DNA of 64,000 nucleotides from Brevundimonas sp. (GCF_003248455.1 NZ_QFNM01000007.1:20837-84836); one strand, 5' to 3'. Positions 20,370 to 29,456 are shown, numbered from the stretch's first letter. The notes: generated by a model from the letters alone, not told the origin. Translations and numbers: made by a program.

Positions 20370-20969
20370 ATGACCGATCAGTCCGCCCAGGAACCGACCA
20401 TGGAAGAGATTCTGGCGTCGATTCGCCGGATCATCTCCGAAGACGACGCCCCGGCCGAAACGCCGGCCGCCGCATCGGAGCGTGAAGTCGAGGCCCAGCC
20501 CGCTGCAACGCCCCCGCCCGTCGCGGCCGAGACCGTCTTCGCCGCCCCGTTCGAGCCTGAGCCGGCCCCGGCCGGCGAGGACGACGTGCTGGAGCTGACG
20601 GACCGTTATGACGCCCCGGCCGAAACCATCGGCGACCTGGACGTGACCCCGGCCGAGACCTATCAGGCCGCCGAAGCGCCCGCGCCGACCCCGGCCCCTG
20701 CGCCCGAACCGTCGTACGACACCTTGGTCGGCGACAGCGCCGCCGCCAGCGCCGCCTCCGCCTTCGCCGGCCTGGCCGCCAGCTTCAAGAAGCCCGAGCC
20801 CGCCCCGGCCGCCTCGGGCGACCTGCCATTTGTCAGCGGCAACACGGTCGAGGCCATGGTCGCCGAAATGCTGCGCCCGCTGCTGAAGGACTGGCTGGAC
20901 GCCAATCTGCCCGGCATCGTCCAGACGGCGGTGCAGAAGGAAGTCGAACGCATCGCGCGCAGCGCCTAG
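20370..20969 (+). CDS. popZ: PopZ polar organising protein (DUF2497)
   Basis: A 199-residue protein with the three-part PopZ layout. The N-terminus has the conserved E-P-T-M-E-E-I-L-A-S-I-R-R-I-I-S-E-D-D helix that binds partners. Residues about 30-120 are an acidic Pro/Ala/Glu-rich disordered spacer. The C-terminal 60 residues (G-N-T-V-E-A-M-V-A-E-M-L-R-P-L-L, W-L-D-A-N-L-P and an E-V-E-R-I-A-R end) form the oligomerising helices. In Caulobacter PopZ builds a polar matrix that anchors ParB-bound origins and recruits signalling proteins. It lies before valS, as in that genus. Confidence 0.9.
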   Translation: MTDQSAQEPTMEEILASIRRIISEDDAPAETPAAASEREVEAQPAATPPPVAAETVFAAPFEPEPAPAGEDDVLELTDRYDAPAETIGDLDVTPAETYQAAEAPAPTPAPAPEPSYDTLVGDSAAASAASAFAGLAASFKKPEPAPAASGDLPFVSGNTVEAMVAEMLRPLLKDWLDANLPGIVQTAVQKEVERIARSA

Positions 20970-20996
20970 CCCTTCGCCTCAGCCCAGACTAATCCG

Positions 20997-21022
20997 AGGG
21001 CGGCTCCTGGAGGGGCCGCCCT
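20997..21022 (+). terminator. Hairpin terminator between popZ and valS
   Basis: AGGGCGGC (20997-21004) pairs with GCCGCCCT (21015-21022), with a 10-base loop, 28 bases after the popZ stop. The tail TTCTGCATT is a weak U-tract. Confidence 0.6.
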
Positions 21023-21084
21023 TCTGCATTCCGAGACACCGCTCATATAGTGACGCGCCGCGCGCGGAGCGTTAGCGAACGAAA

Positions 21085-23823
21085 ATGACCATGCTTGAGA
21101 AGACTTTCGAACCCCAGGCCGCCGAACCGCGCCTCTACGCCCAATGGGAGGAGAGCGGCCTGTTCGCGCCCCGCAGCGAAGGAGCGGCGGATGCCTATTC
21201 GATCGTCATTCCGCCGCCGAACGTGACCGGCAGCCTGCATATCGGCCATGCGCTGAACAACACCTTGCAGGACATTCTGGCCCGCTATCACCGGATGAAG
21301 GGCGAGGCGGTGCTGTGGCTGCCCGGCACCGACCACGCCGGCATCGCCACCCAGATGGTGGTGGAGCGCAAGCTGGCGGCCGAGGGCAACCAGGGCCGCC
21401 GCGACATGGGCCGCGACGCCTTCGTCGAGAAGGTGTGGGAATGGAAGGCCGAATCCGGCGGGACCATCGTCCAGCAACTGCGCCGCCTGGGCGCCAGTTG
21501 CGACTGGTCGCGCGAACGCTTCACCCTGGACGAGGGGCTGAACGCCGCCGTCCGCAAGGTCTTCGTCCAACTGCACAAGGACGGCCTGATCTATCGCGAC
21601 AAGCGTCTGGTGAACTGGGATCCGCACTTCCAGACCGCCATCTCGGACCTGGAGGTCGAACAGCGCGAGGTCGAGGGCGCCTACTGGCACTTCGCCTATC
21701 CGCTGGCGGACGGCGTCACCTATGAACATCCGGTCGCCTTCGACGACGAGGGCAAGCCGACCGAGTTCGAGACCCGCGACTTCATCGTCGTGGCCACGAC
21801 CCGGCCCGAGACCATACTGGGCGACACCGGCGTCGCCGTCCATCCGGACGACGAACGCTACGCCGGTCTGGTCGGCAAGTTCGTGACCCTGCCGATCACC
21901 GGCCGCCGCATCCCCGTCGTCGCCGACGACTACGCCGATCCGACCAAGGGTTCGGGCGCGGTCAAGATCACCCCGGCCCACGACTTCAACGACTTCGGCG
22001 TGGGCAAGCGCGCGGGCCTGCCGTCGCTGAACATCCTGGACGCCTTCGCCCGCGTCACCGACGTCGATACGCCGGACGTGCCGTCCGAATACGTCGGCCT
22101 GGACCGCTTCGCCGCGCGCAAGGCCATCGTCGCCCGCGCCGAGGAAGAGGGCTGGCTGAAGGCGATCGAAAAGACCAGGCACGTCGTCCCGCACGGCGAC
22201 CGTTCCGGCGTGGTCATCGAGCCCTGGCTGACGGATCAGTGGTATGTCGACGCCAAGGTCCTGGCCCAGCCCGCGCTGAAGGCGGTGGAGCAGGGCGACA
22301 CCGTTTTCGAACCGGCCAGCTACGCCAAGATCTATTTCGAATGGCTGCGCAACATCGAGCCGTGGTGCATTTCGCGCCAGCTGTGGTGGGGCCACCGCAT
22401 CCCCGCCTGGTACGGCCCGAACGGCGAGATCTATGTCGCCGAGACCGAAGAGGACGCCCGCGAACTGGCGATGGCCGACTACGATTCCGAGGTCGCCCTG
22501 ACCCAGGACGAGGATGTTCTGGATACCTGGTTCTCTTCGGCCCTGTGGCCGTTCTCGACCATGGGCTGGCCCGAGAAGACCGAGGATCTGGAGCGCTTCT
22601 ATCCGACCAGCGACCTGGTGACGGCGGCGGACATCATCTTCTTCTGGGTCGCCCGCATGATGATGATGGGCCTGCACTTCATGGACGGCGTGGCGCCGTT
22701 CAAGCGGGTCATCATCAACGGCCTGGTCCGCGACGAGAAGGGCCAGAAGATGTCGAAGTCCAAGGGCAACGTCATCGACCCGCTGGGGATCATCGACGAA
22801 CTGGGCGCCGATCCCCTGCGCTTCACCATGGCCATCCTGTCGGGCACGCGCGACATCAAACTGTCGAAACAGCGCATCGAAGGCTATCGCAACTTCGGCA
22901 CCAAGCTGTGGAACGCCGCGCGCTTCAGCCAGATGAACGAGGCCAAGCGCGTCGCGGACTTCGACCCCGCGACCGTCGAACAGACCATCAACCGCTGGAT
23001 CAGGGGCGAACTGACCAAGGCCGAACGCGCCGTCTCCGACGCCATCGAGGGCGGGCGGTTCGACGATGCGGCGGGCTCCCTTTATCGCTTCGTCTGGAAC
23101 GTCTTCTGCGACTGGTATCTGGAACTGGCCAAGCCTGTCTTCCAGGGGACGGACGAGGCCGCCAAGGCCGAAACCCGCGCCATGACGGCCTGGACCCTGG
23201 ACCAGACGCTGAAGCTGCTGCACCCGGTCATGCCCTTCATCACCGAGGAACTGTGGGCCGAACTGGGCAAGGAAGGTCCGCCGCGCGAAACCCTGCTGAT
23301 CGGCGCCGAATGGCCGGTTCTGCCGGACGCCTTCATCGACGCCTCGGCCGAGGCCGAGATCGGCTGGCTGGTCGATCTGGTCGGCGAGATTCGCGGCCTG
23401 CGCGCCGAGATGAACGTGCCGGTCGCGGCCAAGCCGGCCCTGGCCTTCGTCGCGCCCGATGCGATCACGGCCGAACGGATCGCCCGCCACCGCGACCTGA
23501 TCCTGACCCTGGGCCGCGTTTCCGAGGTCGGATCGGCCGAGGCCGCGCCTGCGGGCGTCGTCACCTTCGTCTCCGGCGGTTCGACCGTGGCCCTGCCCCT
23601 GGCCGGGGTCATCGACCTGGCCGCCGAACGCGCGCGTCTGGAAAAGGAGATCGCGGTCTTCGACAGCGACATCGGCCATGTGAACAAGAAGCTGGGCAAT
23701 CCCAACTTCGTGTCCCGCGCCGCGCCCGAGGTTGTCGAGGAGCAACGCGCCAAACTGGCCGAGGCCGAGGCCGGCAAGGTCAAGCTGCAGGCGGCCCTGG
23801 CCCGTCTCGGCGAGATCGGATGA
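21085..23823 (+). CDS. valS: Valyl-tRNA synthetase
   Basis: A 912-residue class I aminoacyl-tRNA synthetase that charges tRNA-Val. HIGH is at residues 52-55 within N-V-T-G-S-L-H-I-G-H-A-L-N, and KMSKS near 555 within G-Q-K-M-S-K-S-K-G-N. The CP1 editing domain contains T-T-R-P-E-T-I-L-G-D-T-G-V-A-V and the K-I-T-P-A-H-D-F motif that clears mischarged threonine. The C-terminus ends in the valyl-specific coiled coil (K-E-I-A-V-F-D-S-D-I and A-K-L-A-E-A-E-A-G-K). ATG 21085 or the ATG two codons on are both possible. Confidence 0.97.
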   Translation: MTMLEKTFEPQAAEPRLYAQWEESGLFAPRSEGAADAYSIVIPPPNVTGSLHIGHALNNTLQDILARYHRMKGEAVLWLPGTDHAGIATQMVVERKLAAEGNQGRRDMGRDAFVEKVWEWKAESGGTIVQQLRRLGASCDWSRERFTLDEGLNAAVRKVFVQLHKDGLIYRDKRLVNWDPHFQTAISDLEVEQREVEGAYWHFAYPLADGVTYEHPVAFDDEGKPTEFETRDFIVVATTRPETILGDTGVAVHPDDERYAGLVGKFVTLPITGRRIPVVADDYADPTKGSGAVKITPAHDFNDFGVGKRAGLPSLNILDAFARVTDVDTPDVPSEYVGLDRFAARKAIVARAEEEGWLKAIEKTRHVVPHGDRSGVVIEPWLTDQWYVDAKVLAQPALKAVEQGDTVFEPASYAKIYFEWLRNIEPWCISRQLWWGHRIPAWYGPNGEIYVAETEEDARELAMADYDSEVALTQDEDVLDTWFSSALWPFSTMGWPEKTEDLERFYPTSDLVTAADIIFFWVARMMMMGLHFMDGVAPFKRVIINGLVRDEKGQKMSKSKGNVIDPLGIIDELGADPLRFTMAILSGTRDIKLSKQRIEGYRNFGTKLWNAARFSQMNEAKRVADFDPATVEQTINRWIRGELTKAERAVSDAIEGGRFDDAAGSLYRFVWNVFCDWYLELAKPVFQGTDEAAKAETRAMTAWTLDQTLKLLHPVMPFITEELWAELGKEGPPRETLLIGAEWPVLPDAFIDASAEAEIGWLVDLVGEIRGLRAEMNVPVAAKPALAFVAPDAITAERIARHRDLILTLGRVSEVGSAEAAPAGVVTFVSGGSTVALPLAGVIDLAAERARLEKEIAVFDSDIGHVNKKLGNPNFVSRAAPEVVEEQRAKLAEAEAGKVKLQAALARLGEIG

Positions 23824-23829
23824 GCGGGG

Positions 23830-24588
23830 ATGAAGGGGCGCGCTGATCAGCTATTGGTCGCGCGCGGCCTGTTCGACACGCGCGCCCGCGCCCGCGCCGC
23901 CATCGAGGCGGGGCGGGTCAAGGCGGACGGCCGCGTCGTCGCCAAACCGTCCGAACAGATCGCCGACGACGCCGAGATCGAGGCCGAACCCGCCCACCGC
24001 TGGGTCGGACGCGGCGCCCTGAAACTGGATCACGCCCTGACCGTGTGGCCCGTGGCGGTTCAGGGCCGGGTGGTGCTGGATGTCGGCGCCTCGACCGGCG
24101 GCTTCACCGAGGTCTGTCTGGATCGCGGCGCGGCGAAGGTCTTCTCCGTTGACGTCGGCTTCGGCCAGATGCACGACCGGGTCGCCGCCGATCCCCGCGT
24201 GGCGAACCTGGAACGCACCGACGCCCGCGACCTGACGCCGGACCTGATCCCGCAGCCGCCGTCCCTGATCGTCTGCGACGCCAGTTTCATCAGCCTGTCC
24301 AAGGTGCTGTTGGCGGCTCTTGACCTCGCTGCGCCTGACGCCGACCTGATCACCCTGGTCAAGCCGCAGTTCGAGGGCGACGGACCCAGGTCGGTCGGCA
24401 AGAAGGGCGTGGTCAAGGACCCCGTCGCCCACGCCGCGGCCGTCGACCGTGTCCGCGACTGGCTGGAGGCCCTGGGCTGGTCGGTCCGGGCCGTGACCGA
24501 AAGCCCGATCACCGGCGGCGACGGCAATGTCGAATTCCTGCTGTGGGCCAAGAACGGGGCCAGGAACGGGGTCGGAAACGCGGGCTGA
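23830..24588 (+). CDS. tlyA: TlyA-family rRNA 2'-O-methyltransferase
   Basis: A 252-residue protein with an N-terminal S4 RNA-binding domain (residues 4-60: R-A-D-Q-L-L-V-A-R-G-L, A-G-R-V-K-A-D-G) and a C-terminal FtsJ-type methyltransferase (L-D-V-G-A-S-T-G-G-F-T as SAM loop, V-D-V-G-F-G-Q, C-D-A-S-F-I-S, L-V-K-P-Q-F-E-G and a final V-E-F-L-L). TlyA enzymes methylate ribose in 16S and 23S rRNA and affect capreomycin sensitivity. It begins six bases after the valS stop and probably shares that transcript. Confidence 0.92.
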   Translation: MKGRADQLLVARGLFDTRARARAAIEAGRVKADGRVVAKPSEQIADDAEIEAEPAHRWVGRGALKLDHALTVWPVAVQGRVVLDVGASTGGFTEVCLDRGAAKVFSVDVGFGQMHDRVAADPRVANLERTDARDLTPDLIPQPPSLIVCDASFISLSKVLLAALDLAAPDADLITLVKPQFEGDGPRSVGKKGVVKDPVAHAAAVDRVRDWLEALGWSVRAVTESPITGGDGNVEFLLWAKNGARNGVGNAG

Positions 24589-24740
24589 GACGCCCCCGCC
24601 ATCCTTTTGCGGTTGGCGAAGACGCTTCGGATCAAGGGTTTGCGCGGTTTGTCGAGCGATCTGCCCGCCTGAGGTCGCGTCTATGCGATAATGGCGCAGC
24701 CTCGTCGCGTCGGACCGGGGTGCTGCGGCGGGGGCGCCGG

Positions 24741-24840
24741 GATTTCACACTATTCACACCATTCAGACGGTGTTTTTCGTCGGGGCAGGCGCGATTTCAC
24801 ACCATTCACACCATTCAGACTCAATTTTTCCAAGTCTGAA
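24741..24840. repeat. Lower-GC intergenic direct repeat with hairpin
   Basis: In the 364-base gap after tlyA, a 28-base unit beginning GATTTCACAC and ending CCATTCAGAC occurs at 24741-24768 and again at 24793-24820 with one change. Each unit holds an internal doublet of ATTCACAC. Then TTCAGACT (24814-24821) pairs with AGTCTGAA (24833-24840). TTCAGACGGTG recurs at 52695-52705. No gene is seen in the gap. Confidence 0.7.
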
Positions 24841-24891
24841 ACGGGATGGATCGGGGCTCGCGCGAAGCGTGGCCGCCCCTAAGGGTGAGAA

Positions 24892-24915
24892 CCGCCGGAG
24901 GTCTCCCTCCGGCGG
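24892..24915. terminator. Palindromic terminator between convergent tlyA and Gly-zipper gene
   Basis: CCGCCGGAGG (24892-24901) pairs fully with CCTCCGGCGG (24906-24915) around a 4-base loop. It lies between two genes that converge, so it could end transcripts from both sides. Confidence 0.6.
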
Positions 24916-24952
24916 CTCCCGTCACGTCGTCGATCGACAGGGGGCCTGAAAA

Positions 24953-25618
24953 TTAATCGACGACGCGATAGCGGCCGTACTGGTCGGGGCAGGTGCGGAC
25001 ATAGCGGGTGTCCGTGCGACCATCGGGCAGACGGATCTGGCTCTCGGCCAGGCGGCATCCGTCGGAATTGCGATAGGATTCGACCGGGCGCGAGCGGTCG
25101 TCGTAATAGCCGCCGCCGTCATAGGCGTAGTCGGCGCGACGGTCGTAGTCGTCGTAGCGATAGCCCTGATCGCCGGTGTAACGATCGTCGTAATAGCCAT
25201 AGGTCGGCTGGCTGTAGCCCTGGTTGTAGTAACCGCCGGAGCCATAGCGGCTCTGATAGGTTCGGCAGGCGTCGGAACTGGAACGGCCGACCTGGGATCC
25301 GACCACGGCGCCCAGCACGCCGCCCAGGATGCTGCCCTCGGTGCGGCGGCCGCGCGCGGCCAGCTGCGAGCCGATGACGGCCCCCGCGCCGCCGCCGATC
25401 ACGGCCCCGGCCCCGGTGCGTCCCTGACGCTCTCTCGCGCAGGGATCGTAGGACGGATAGCCGCGACCGTAGTCGTAGGACGGGCCATAGGCGCCGGTGC
25501 CGTAGTTCTGGCTATAGCCATAGCCGTAATAGTTCTGAGCCGACGCCGCCATCGGGGCGACGGTCACGCCGACGGCCAGGGCGGCCGCGGCGGCGAGCGA
25601 AGACTTGGAGAGACGCAT
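24953..25618 (-). CDS. Secreted Tyr/Gly-rich protein with glycine-zipper domain
   Basis: A 221-residue protein with a signal peptide (about 1-27, ending M-A-A-S-A-Q). A Tyr/Gly/Ser low-complexity stretch (28-58) is followed by a glycine-zipper membrane-like segment at about 70-110 (G-A-G-A-V-I-G-G-G-A-G-A-V-I-G, then S-I-L-G-G-V-L-G-A-V-V-G) of the 2TM glycine-zipper type seen in surface antigens and OmpA-like lipoproteins. A second Tyr/Asp-rich region follows, and the end (D-G-R-T-D-T-R-Y-V-R-T-C) is conserved-looking. It is probably envelope-associated; function unknown. Confidence 0.8.
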   Translation of the reverse strand: MRLSKSSLAAAAALAVGVTVAPMAASAQNYYGYGYSQNYGTGAYGPSYDYGRGYPSYDPCARERQGRTGAGAVIGGGAGAVIGSQLAARGRRTEGSILGGVLGAVVGSQVGRSSSDACRTYQSRYGSGGYYNQGYSQPTYGYYDDRYTGDQGYRYDDYDRRADYAYDGGGYYDDRSRPVESYRNSDGCRLAESQIRLPDGRTDTRYVRTCPDQYGRYRVVD

Positions 25619-25818
25619 TTTTCAACCCTTCCGAGGACCGAACGATTTCCGTCAACCTCAACGGCAAGCCTCGTGTCTCGTTGCAGTCCGATTTAAGACA
25701 GCGAAGCTGAACGGCGTTTGAGCGCCTTGTTCATCTTCGTTCATCTCCCAGGCGAGTGACGACCGGCCGCCGCCGCCGCGGCTTGAGCGGGCTTCCCACG
25801 GCGGCTAGAAGCCCGGCG

Positions 25819-27060
25819 ATGGAGACTTTCACGATCGACCGCGTGGGCGGCCAGGGCGACGGCGTCGCCCGCACCCCGTCCGGGCCGGTGTTCGCCAGCC
25901 TGACCTTGCCGGGCGAGACGGTGCGGGGTCAGGTGGTCGACGGGCGGCTGGAAGGCGTCGAAATCGTCGTCCCGAGCCCCGATCGGATCGCGCCGGTCTC
26001 GCCGCAATATGGCGACTGCGGGGGCTGTTCGCTGCAACATTGGGCCGAGAGGCCCTATCTGGGCTGGAAACGCGAACAGGTTCGACTGGCCCTGGCGCGC
26101 GAGCGGATCGAGACCGAGGTGGAGGCGACCGTGGCCACGCCGCCGGGCGGGCGGCGCCGCGTGGCGCTTCATGCGCGTCGCAACGCCGACGGCCGCGTCG
26201 TCCTGGGGTTCAAGGCGCGGCGGTCCTGGCGGTTGGTGGCGGTGACGGCCTGTCCCGTCGCCGATCCGCGCATCGTCCAGGCCATCCCGGCCCTGACCCA
26301 GGTGGCCGCCGCCTTCTTCGAACATCCGAAGTCCGCCCCGACGCTGCATGTCACCTGGACCCTGGCGGGGCTGGACGTGGATGTGACGGGGGTGGAGCGG
26401 CGCTCGGGCGGCGGGCTGTCGGCGGACGCCCGGACCCAGGCGGTCCAGGCCGCCTATCGCGCCGACCTGGCGCGTCTCAGCCTTGCGGGCGAGACCCTGG
26501 TCATGGCGCGCCAGCCCACGGTGGCGTTCGGCCCGGCGACCGTCGCCCTGCCGGCCGGCGGCTTCCTGCAGGCCGCGCCCCAGGCGGAGGCGGCCATGAC
26601 GGCGCGCGCCGTTGCGGCGGTGAAGGGCGCCCGCAAGATCGCCGACCTGTTCTGCGGCGCGGGGACCTTCACCTTTCCGCTGGCGACCGTCGCCCCGGTG
26701 ATCGCCGCCGATGCGTCCAAGGCCGGCATCGACGCCCTGAGGTCCGTCGGCTCCGCTAAGGGCATGAAGGCGATCACGGCCGAGGCGCGCGACCTGTTCC
26801 GTCGTCCGATGACGCCCTACGATCTGAAGGGTTGCGACGCCATCGTGTTCGACCCGCCCCGCGCCGGCGCCGTCGAGCAGACGGCCCAGATCGCCGCGAC
26901 CAAGGCTGCGGTCGTGGTGGGGGTGTCCTGCAACCCCCAGACCTTCGCGCGCGACGCCCGCGTGCTGATCGACGCCGGGTTCCGGCTTGAGACCGTCACC
27001 CCGATCGACCAGTTCCTGTGGTCCGCCCACGTCGAACTGGTCGGCGTGTTCAGGCGATAG
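25819..27060 (+). CDS. TrmA/RlmD-family RNA m5U methyltransferase
   Basis: A 413-residue class I SAM methyltransferase. ATG 25819 is chosen because the family begins M-x-x-x-x-I-D-R-V-G-x-Q-G-D-G-V-A. A TRAM-like RNA-binding start is followed by an Fe-S site with C-G-G-C-S-L-Q-H (about residue 67-74), a SAM loop D-L-F-C-G-A-G-T-F-T-F, a D-P-P-R-A-G motif and the catalytic G-V-S-C-N-P. It methylates uracil C5 in rRNA or tRNA. The first Cys of the usual C-x5-C-x2-C set is Ser here (V-S-P-Q-Y-G-D-C-G-G-C), so the cluster may be changed. Confidence 0.85.
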   Translation: METFTIDRVGGQGDGVARTPSGPVFASLTLPGETVRGQVVDGRLEGVEIVVPSPDRIAPVSPQYGDCGGCSLQHWAERPYLGWKREQVRLALARERIETEVEATVATPPGGRRRVALHARRNADGRVVLGFKARRSWRLVAVTACPVADPRIVQAIPALTQVAAAFFEHPKSAPTLHVTWTLAGLDVDVTGVERRSGGGLSADARTQAVQAAYRADLARLSLAGETLVMARQPTVAFGPATVALPAGGFLQAAPQAEAAMTARAVAAVKGARKIADLFCGAGTFTFPLATVAPVIAADASKAGIDALRSVGSAKGMKAITAEARDLFRRPMTPYDLKGCDAIVFDPPRAGAVEQTAQIAATKAAVVVGVSCNPQTFARDARVLIDAGFRLETVTPIDQFLWSAHVELVGVFRR

Positions 27061-27068
27061 GAACGACG

Positions 27069-27482
27069 ATGACCGACACGAGCGATGCCTTCGACCCCGA
27101 GGACGGCGGCGGGTTCGACGCCGACGACTGGACGCGGCTGAAGCCTTTCGTCGGCGCGGTGGCGACGCTGGACGACGTCCAGGCCCGCCGCGCCATCTTC
27201 GCCCTGGGCGACACCGACGATCCGCGTCCCATCGCCATGGACCTGCCCCAGCCGGTGATCTGGTGGGATGAGGATGGCGAACAGGCGGCGGTCGCCGTCC
27301 AGGCCGAAAGCCATCTGGGCGCCGACGGCGAAGAGATGGAAATCCTGGGTCTGATCCTGCCGGACGGGGAAGGCGCGGTCGCCCTGCTGGAGGATGTCGA
27401 TCTGGTCGATGACAGCGATCCGACCTGGCGCGACCTGGTGACCCGGGCCATCGACCCCTCGGCCGCCGGCGATCAAGCCTAG
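27069..27482 (+). CDS. Acidic conserved hypothetical protein
   Basis: A 137-residue very acidic protein, eight bases after the methyltransferase and likely in one operon with it. ATG 27069 removes a basic extension. The core alternates strands and acidic loops (P-Q-P-V-I-W-W-D-E-D-G-E-Q-A-A-V-A-V, E-M-E-I-L-G-L-I-L-P-D-G-E-G). Its end overlaps the stop of the convergent hydrolase gene. No family name can be given. Confidence 0.65.
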   Translation: MTDTSDAFDPEDGGGFDADDWTRLKPFVGAVATLDDVQARRAIFALGDTDDPRPIAMDLPQPVIWWDEDGEQAAVAVQAESHLGADGEEMEILGLILPDGEGAVALLEDVDLVDDSDPTWRDLVTRAIDPSAAGDQA

Positions 27483-28312
27483 TCCAGGGCGGCCGCGACC
27501 CGGGCGACGAAATCGGGCTGATCGGGAATGTCGCCGTGGTCGGCGCGCGGGAAGACCAGTCGCCGCACATCCACGCCGCGTCTCTCCAACGCCTGGGCCA
27601 GGATTCGGCTGAGAGCCGGCGGCAGGGTCCGGTCGCGACCGGCCTCCAGGACCACGACCCGCCCCGGATAGCCGTCCAGGGCGGCCGGGATGTCGACGGC
27701 CGCCAGGGCGTCGGCCATCCGCACGCGAACCAGGGGCCGCCACAGGCCCAGCATTTCGTCCACCGCGGCGCGGGCGGTCGGGGTCGTGGTCTCCAGCACC
27801 AAGGCGTCGGCGCGGATGGCGCGAGCGGCCTCGGCGCAGACCGGGCCGCCCAGCGAATGACCCCAGGCGATCAGGCGGCGGCCTTCCGCATCGGCCAGGG
27901 CGCGGGCGCTGGCGGCGACGCTGTCGCCTGCGGCGCGATAGCTGGCGAAATCGGCCCGCCCCGGCGTGTCGCCCGATCCGGGATAGTCGAACATCAGCAC
28001 ATCGCCGAACGGCGCCAGCCTTCCGGCCACGGCCGCGCCATTGACGCTGCGACGAAACAGATTGCCTCCGCAGTACAGGATCAGCGGCGCATCGGACCGC
28101 CCCGTCCTGACCCGGGTCGCGGCGACGGCGCCGCCGGAATAGGGCAGGGACAGAACCTCGCCGCCGGGCACGGCCGGTCCGGGGGTCAGAACGATGTTCT
28201 CGGCCTTGATCCGCGCGTCGGGGTAAAAGAACTGGCCTTCCGGCACGCTGACGGTCATGCAGCCGGAAACGAGCCCGGCCAGGCAGACGACCGCTAACAG
28301 GCGCTTGAACAT
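27479..28312 (-). CDS. Lipoprotein-type alpha/beta hydrolase
   Basis: A 277-residue alpha/beta hydrolase with a lipoprotein signal (L-V-S-G-C at about residues 14-18), so it is probably anchored to the outer membrane or periplasmic face. The fold is shown by I-L-Y-C-G-G-N-L-F (oxyanion loop), D-Y-P-G-S-G-D, the nucleophile elbow G-H-S-L-G-G, an acid after strand 7 (V-V-V-L-E-A-G-R-D) and a late His (A-D-H-G-D). It resembles the YqiA/PHB-depolymerase-like esterase class annotated as 'alpha/beta hydrolase'. Substrate unknown. ATG 28312 is used because it starts the signal sequence. Confidence 0.82.
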   Translation of the reverse strand: MFKRLLAVVCLAGLVSGCMTVSVPEGQFFYPDARIKAENIVLTPGPAVPGGEVLSLPYSGGAVAATRVRTGRSDAPLILYCGGNLFRRSVNGAAVAGRLAPFGDVLMFDYPGSGDTPGRADFASYRAAGDSVAASARALADAEGRRLIAWGHSLGGPVCAEAARAIRADALVLETTTPTARAAVDEMLGLWRPLVRVRMADALAAVDIPAALDGYPGRVVVLEAGRDRTLPPALSRILAQALERRGVDVRRLVFPRADHGDIPDQPDFVARVAAALD

Positions 28313-28358
28313 CGAAATCCCCCGCAAGATGCGGTTGAGCTAACCTCAAGTGGAGGCT

Positions 28359-29456
28359 TCAGGCAATCCGGCTCGCCGGCTCGCCGGGCGCCGTGTCGAA
28401 CAGATCCATCTGCGGTCGGGCGTCGGGCGGCACGCGGAACTGGGTCTCGTCCAGCAGGCGATGGGGCGTATCCAGGCCATAGCGCTTGACGGCGGCCTTG
28501 AACCGGGCGCCGATCAGTTCGGCGACCGGGCCGGTCCCCTTCATCCGCTGGGACCAGTCGGCGTCATAGTCCTTGCCCCCTCGCGTCTGGCGGATCAGCG
28601 ACATGACGCGCGCGGCGCGGTCGGGCCGGGCGTCGGCCAGCCATTCGCGAAACAGATCCTTGATTTCCAGCGGCAGGCGCAGGGTGACGTACATGGCCCG
28701 CGTCGCTCCCGCCTTGGCGGCCGCTTCCAGAATGGATTCCAGTTCGTGGTCGTTCAGTCCGGGGATGACGGGGGCGAAACCCACGCCGACCGGACAGCCC
28801 GCGTCGGCCAGGCGCGAAATGGCCTCCAGCCGTTTCGCGGGCGTGGAGGCGCGCGGCTCCATCGCCCGCGCCAGTCCGCGATCCAGGGTGGTGATGGAGA
28901 CGAAGGCCGAGGCCAGACCCGCCTGTCCCATAGGCCCCAGTATGTCGGCGTCGCGCCCGATCAGCACCGACTTGGTGATGATGCTGAATGGATGGTTGAA
29001 GCGCCGCATCACCTCCAGGATCGACCGGGTCGATCTCAGCTCACGCTCGACCGGCTGATAGGGATCGGTGTTGCCGCCTATGTGGATGCGCCTGCATCGG
29101 TATCGGGGTGCGAGGAAGGCCTGTTCCAGCAGATGTGCGGCCTGGGGCTTGAAGAAGATCCGGCTCTCGAAATCCAGGCCCGGGGATAGGCCCATCCAGG
29201 CATGGGACGGACGGGCGTAACAGTAGATGCAGCCATGTTCGCAACCTTTGTACGGGTTGATGGAGCGGTCGAATCCGATGTCCGGGCTGTCGTTCCGGGC
29301 GATGATCGTGCGGGCGTGTTCCGGCGTGAGGGTAGTGCGCAGGGGAGCGGCCTGGGCGTCGTCGCGCGTCCAGCCGTCGTCGAACGACAGGTGCTGCTCA
29401 GGTTCGTAGCGGCCGGTGGCATTCGAACGCGCGCCTCTTCCCTTGGCGGTTTCCAT
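28359..29456 (-). CDS. PA0069-family radical SAM protein
   Basis: A 365-residue radical SAM enzyme. The cluster motif C-E-H-G-C-I-Y-C-Y-A-R-P occurs at about residues 70-81 (C-x3-C-x2-C). Before it stand F-D-R-S-I-N-P-Y-K-G, and later G-G-N-T-D-P-Y-Q-P, I-T-K-S and G-G-K-D-Y-D, all typical of the PA0069 group, distantly related to spore photoproduct lyase. The substrate of this group is not known. The family often lies near DNA-repair or housekeeping genes; here it is alone between two convergently oriented units. Confidence 0.9.
   Translation of the reverse strand: METAKGRGARSNATGRYEPEQHLSFDDGWTRDDAQAAPLRTTLTPEHARTIIARNDSPDIGFDRSINPYKGCEHGCIYCYARPSHAWMGLSPGLDFESRIFFKPQAAHLLEQAFLAPRYRCRRIHIGGNTDPYQPVERELRSTRSILEVMRRFNHPFSIITKSVLIGRDADILGPMGQAGLASAFVSITTLDRGLARAMEPRASTPAKRLEAISRLADAGCPVGVGFAPVIPGLNDHELESILEAAAKAGATRAMYVTLRLPLEIKDLFREWLADARPDRAARVMSLIRQTRGGKDYDADWSQRMKGTGPVAELIGARFKAAVKRYGLDTPHRLLDETQFRVPPDARPQMDLFDTAPGEPASRIA

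Noticed and set aside
18584..20371. A 595-codon frame opposite the tolC-like gene.
   Set aside because: Same shadow effect: low-complexity Gly/Arg/His sequence, no domain.
21043..23745. A 900-codon open frame on the strand opposite valS.
   Set aside because: High-GC genes leave the antisense frame open. The sequence is dominated by Gly, Arg, Asp and His, with no domain. ValS on the other strand is certain.
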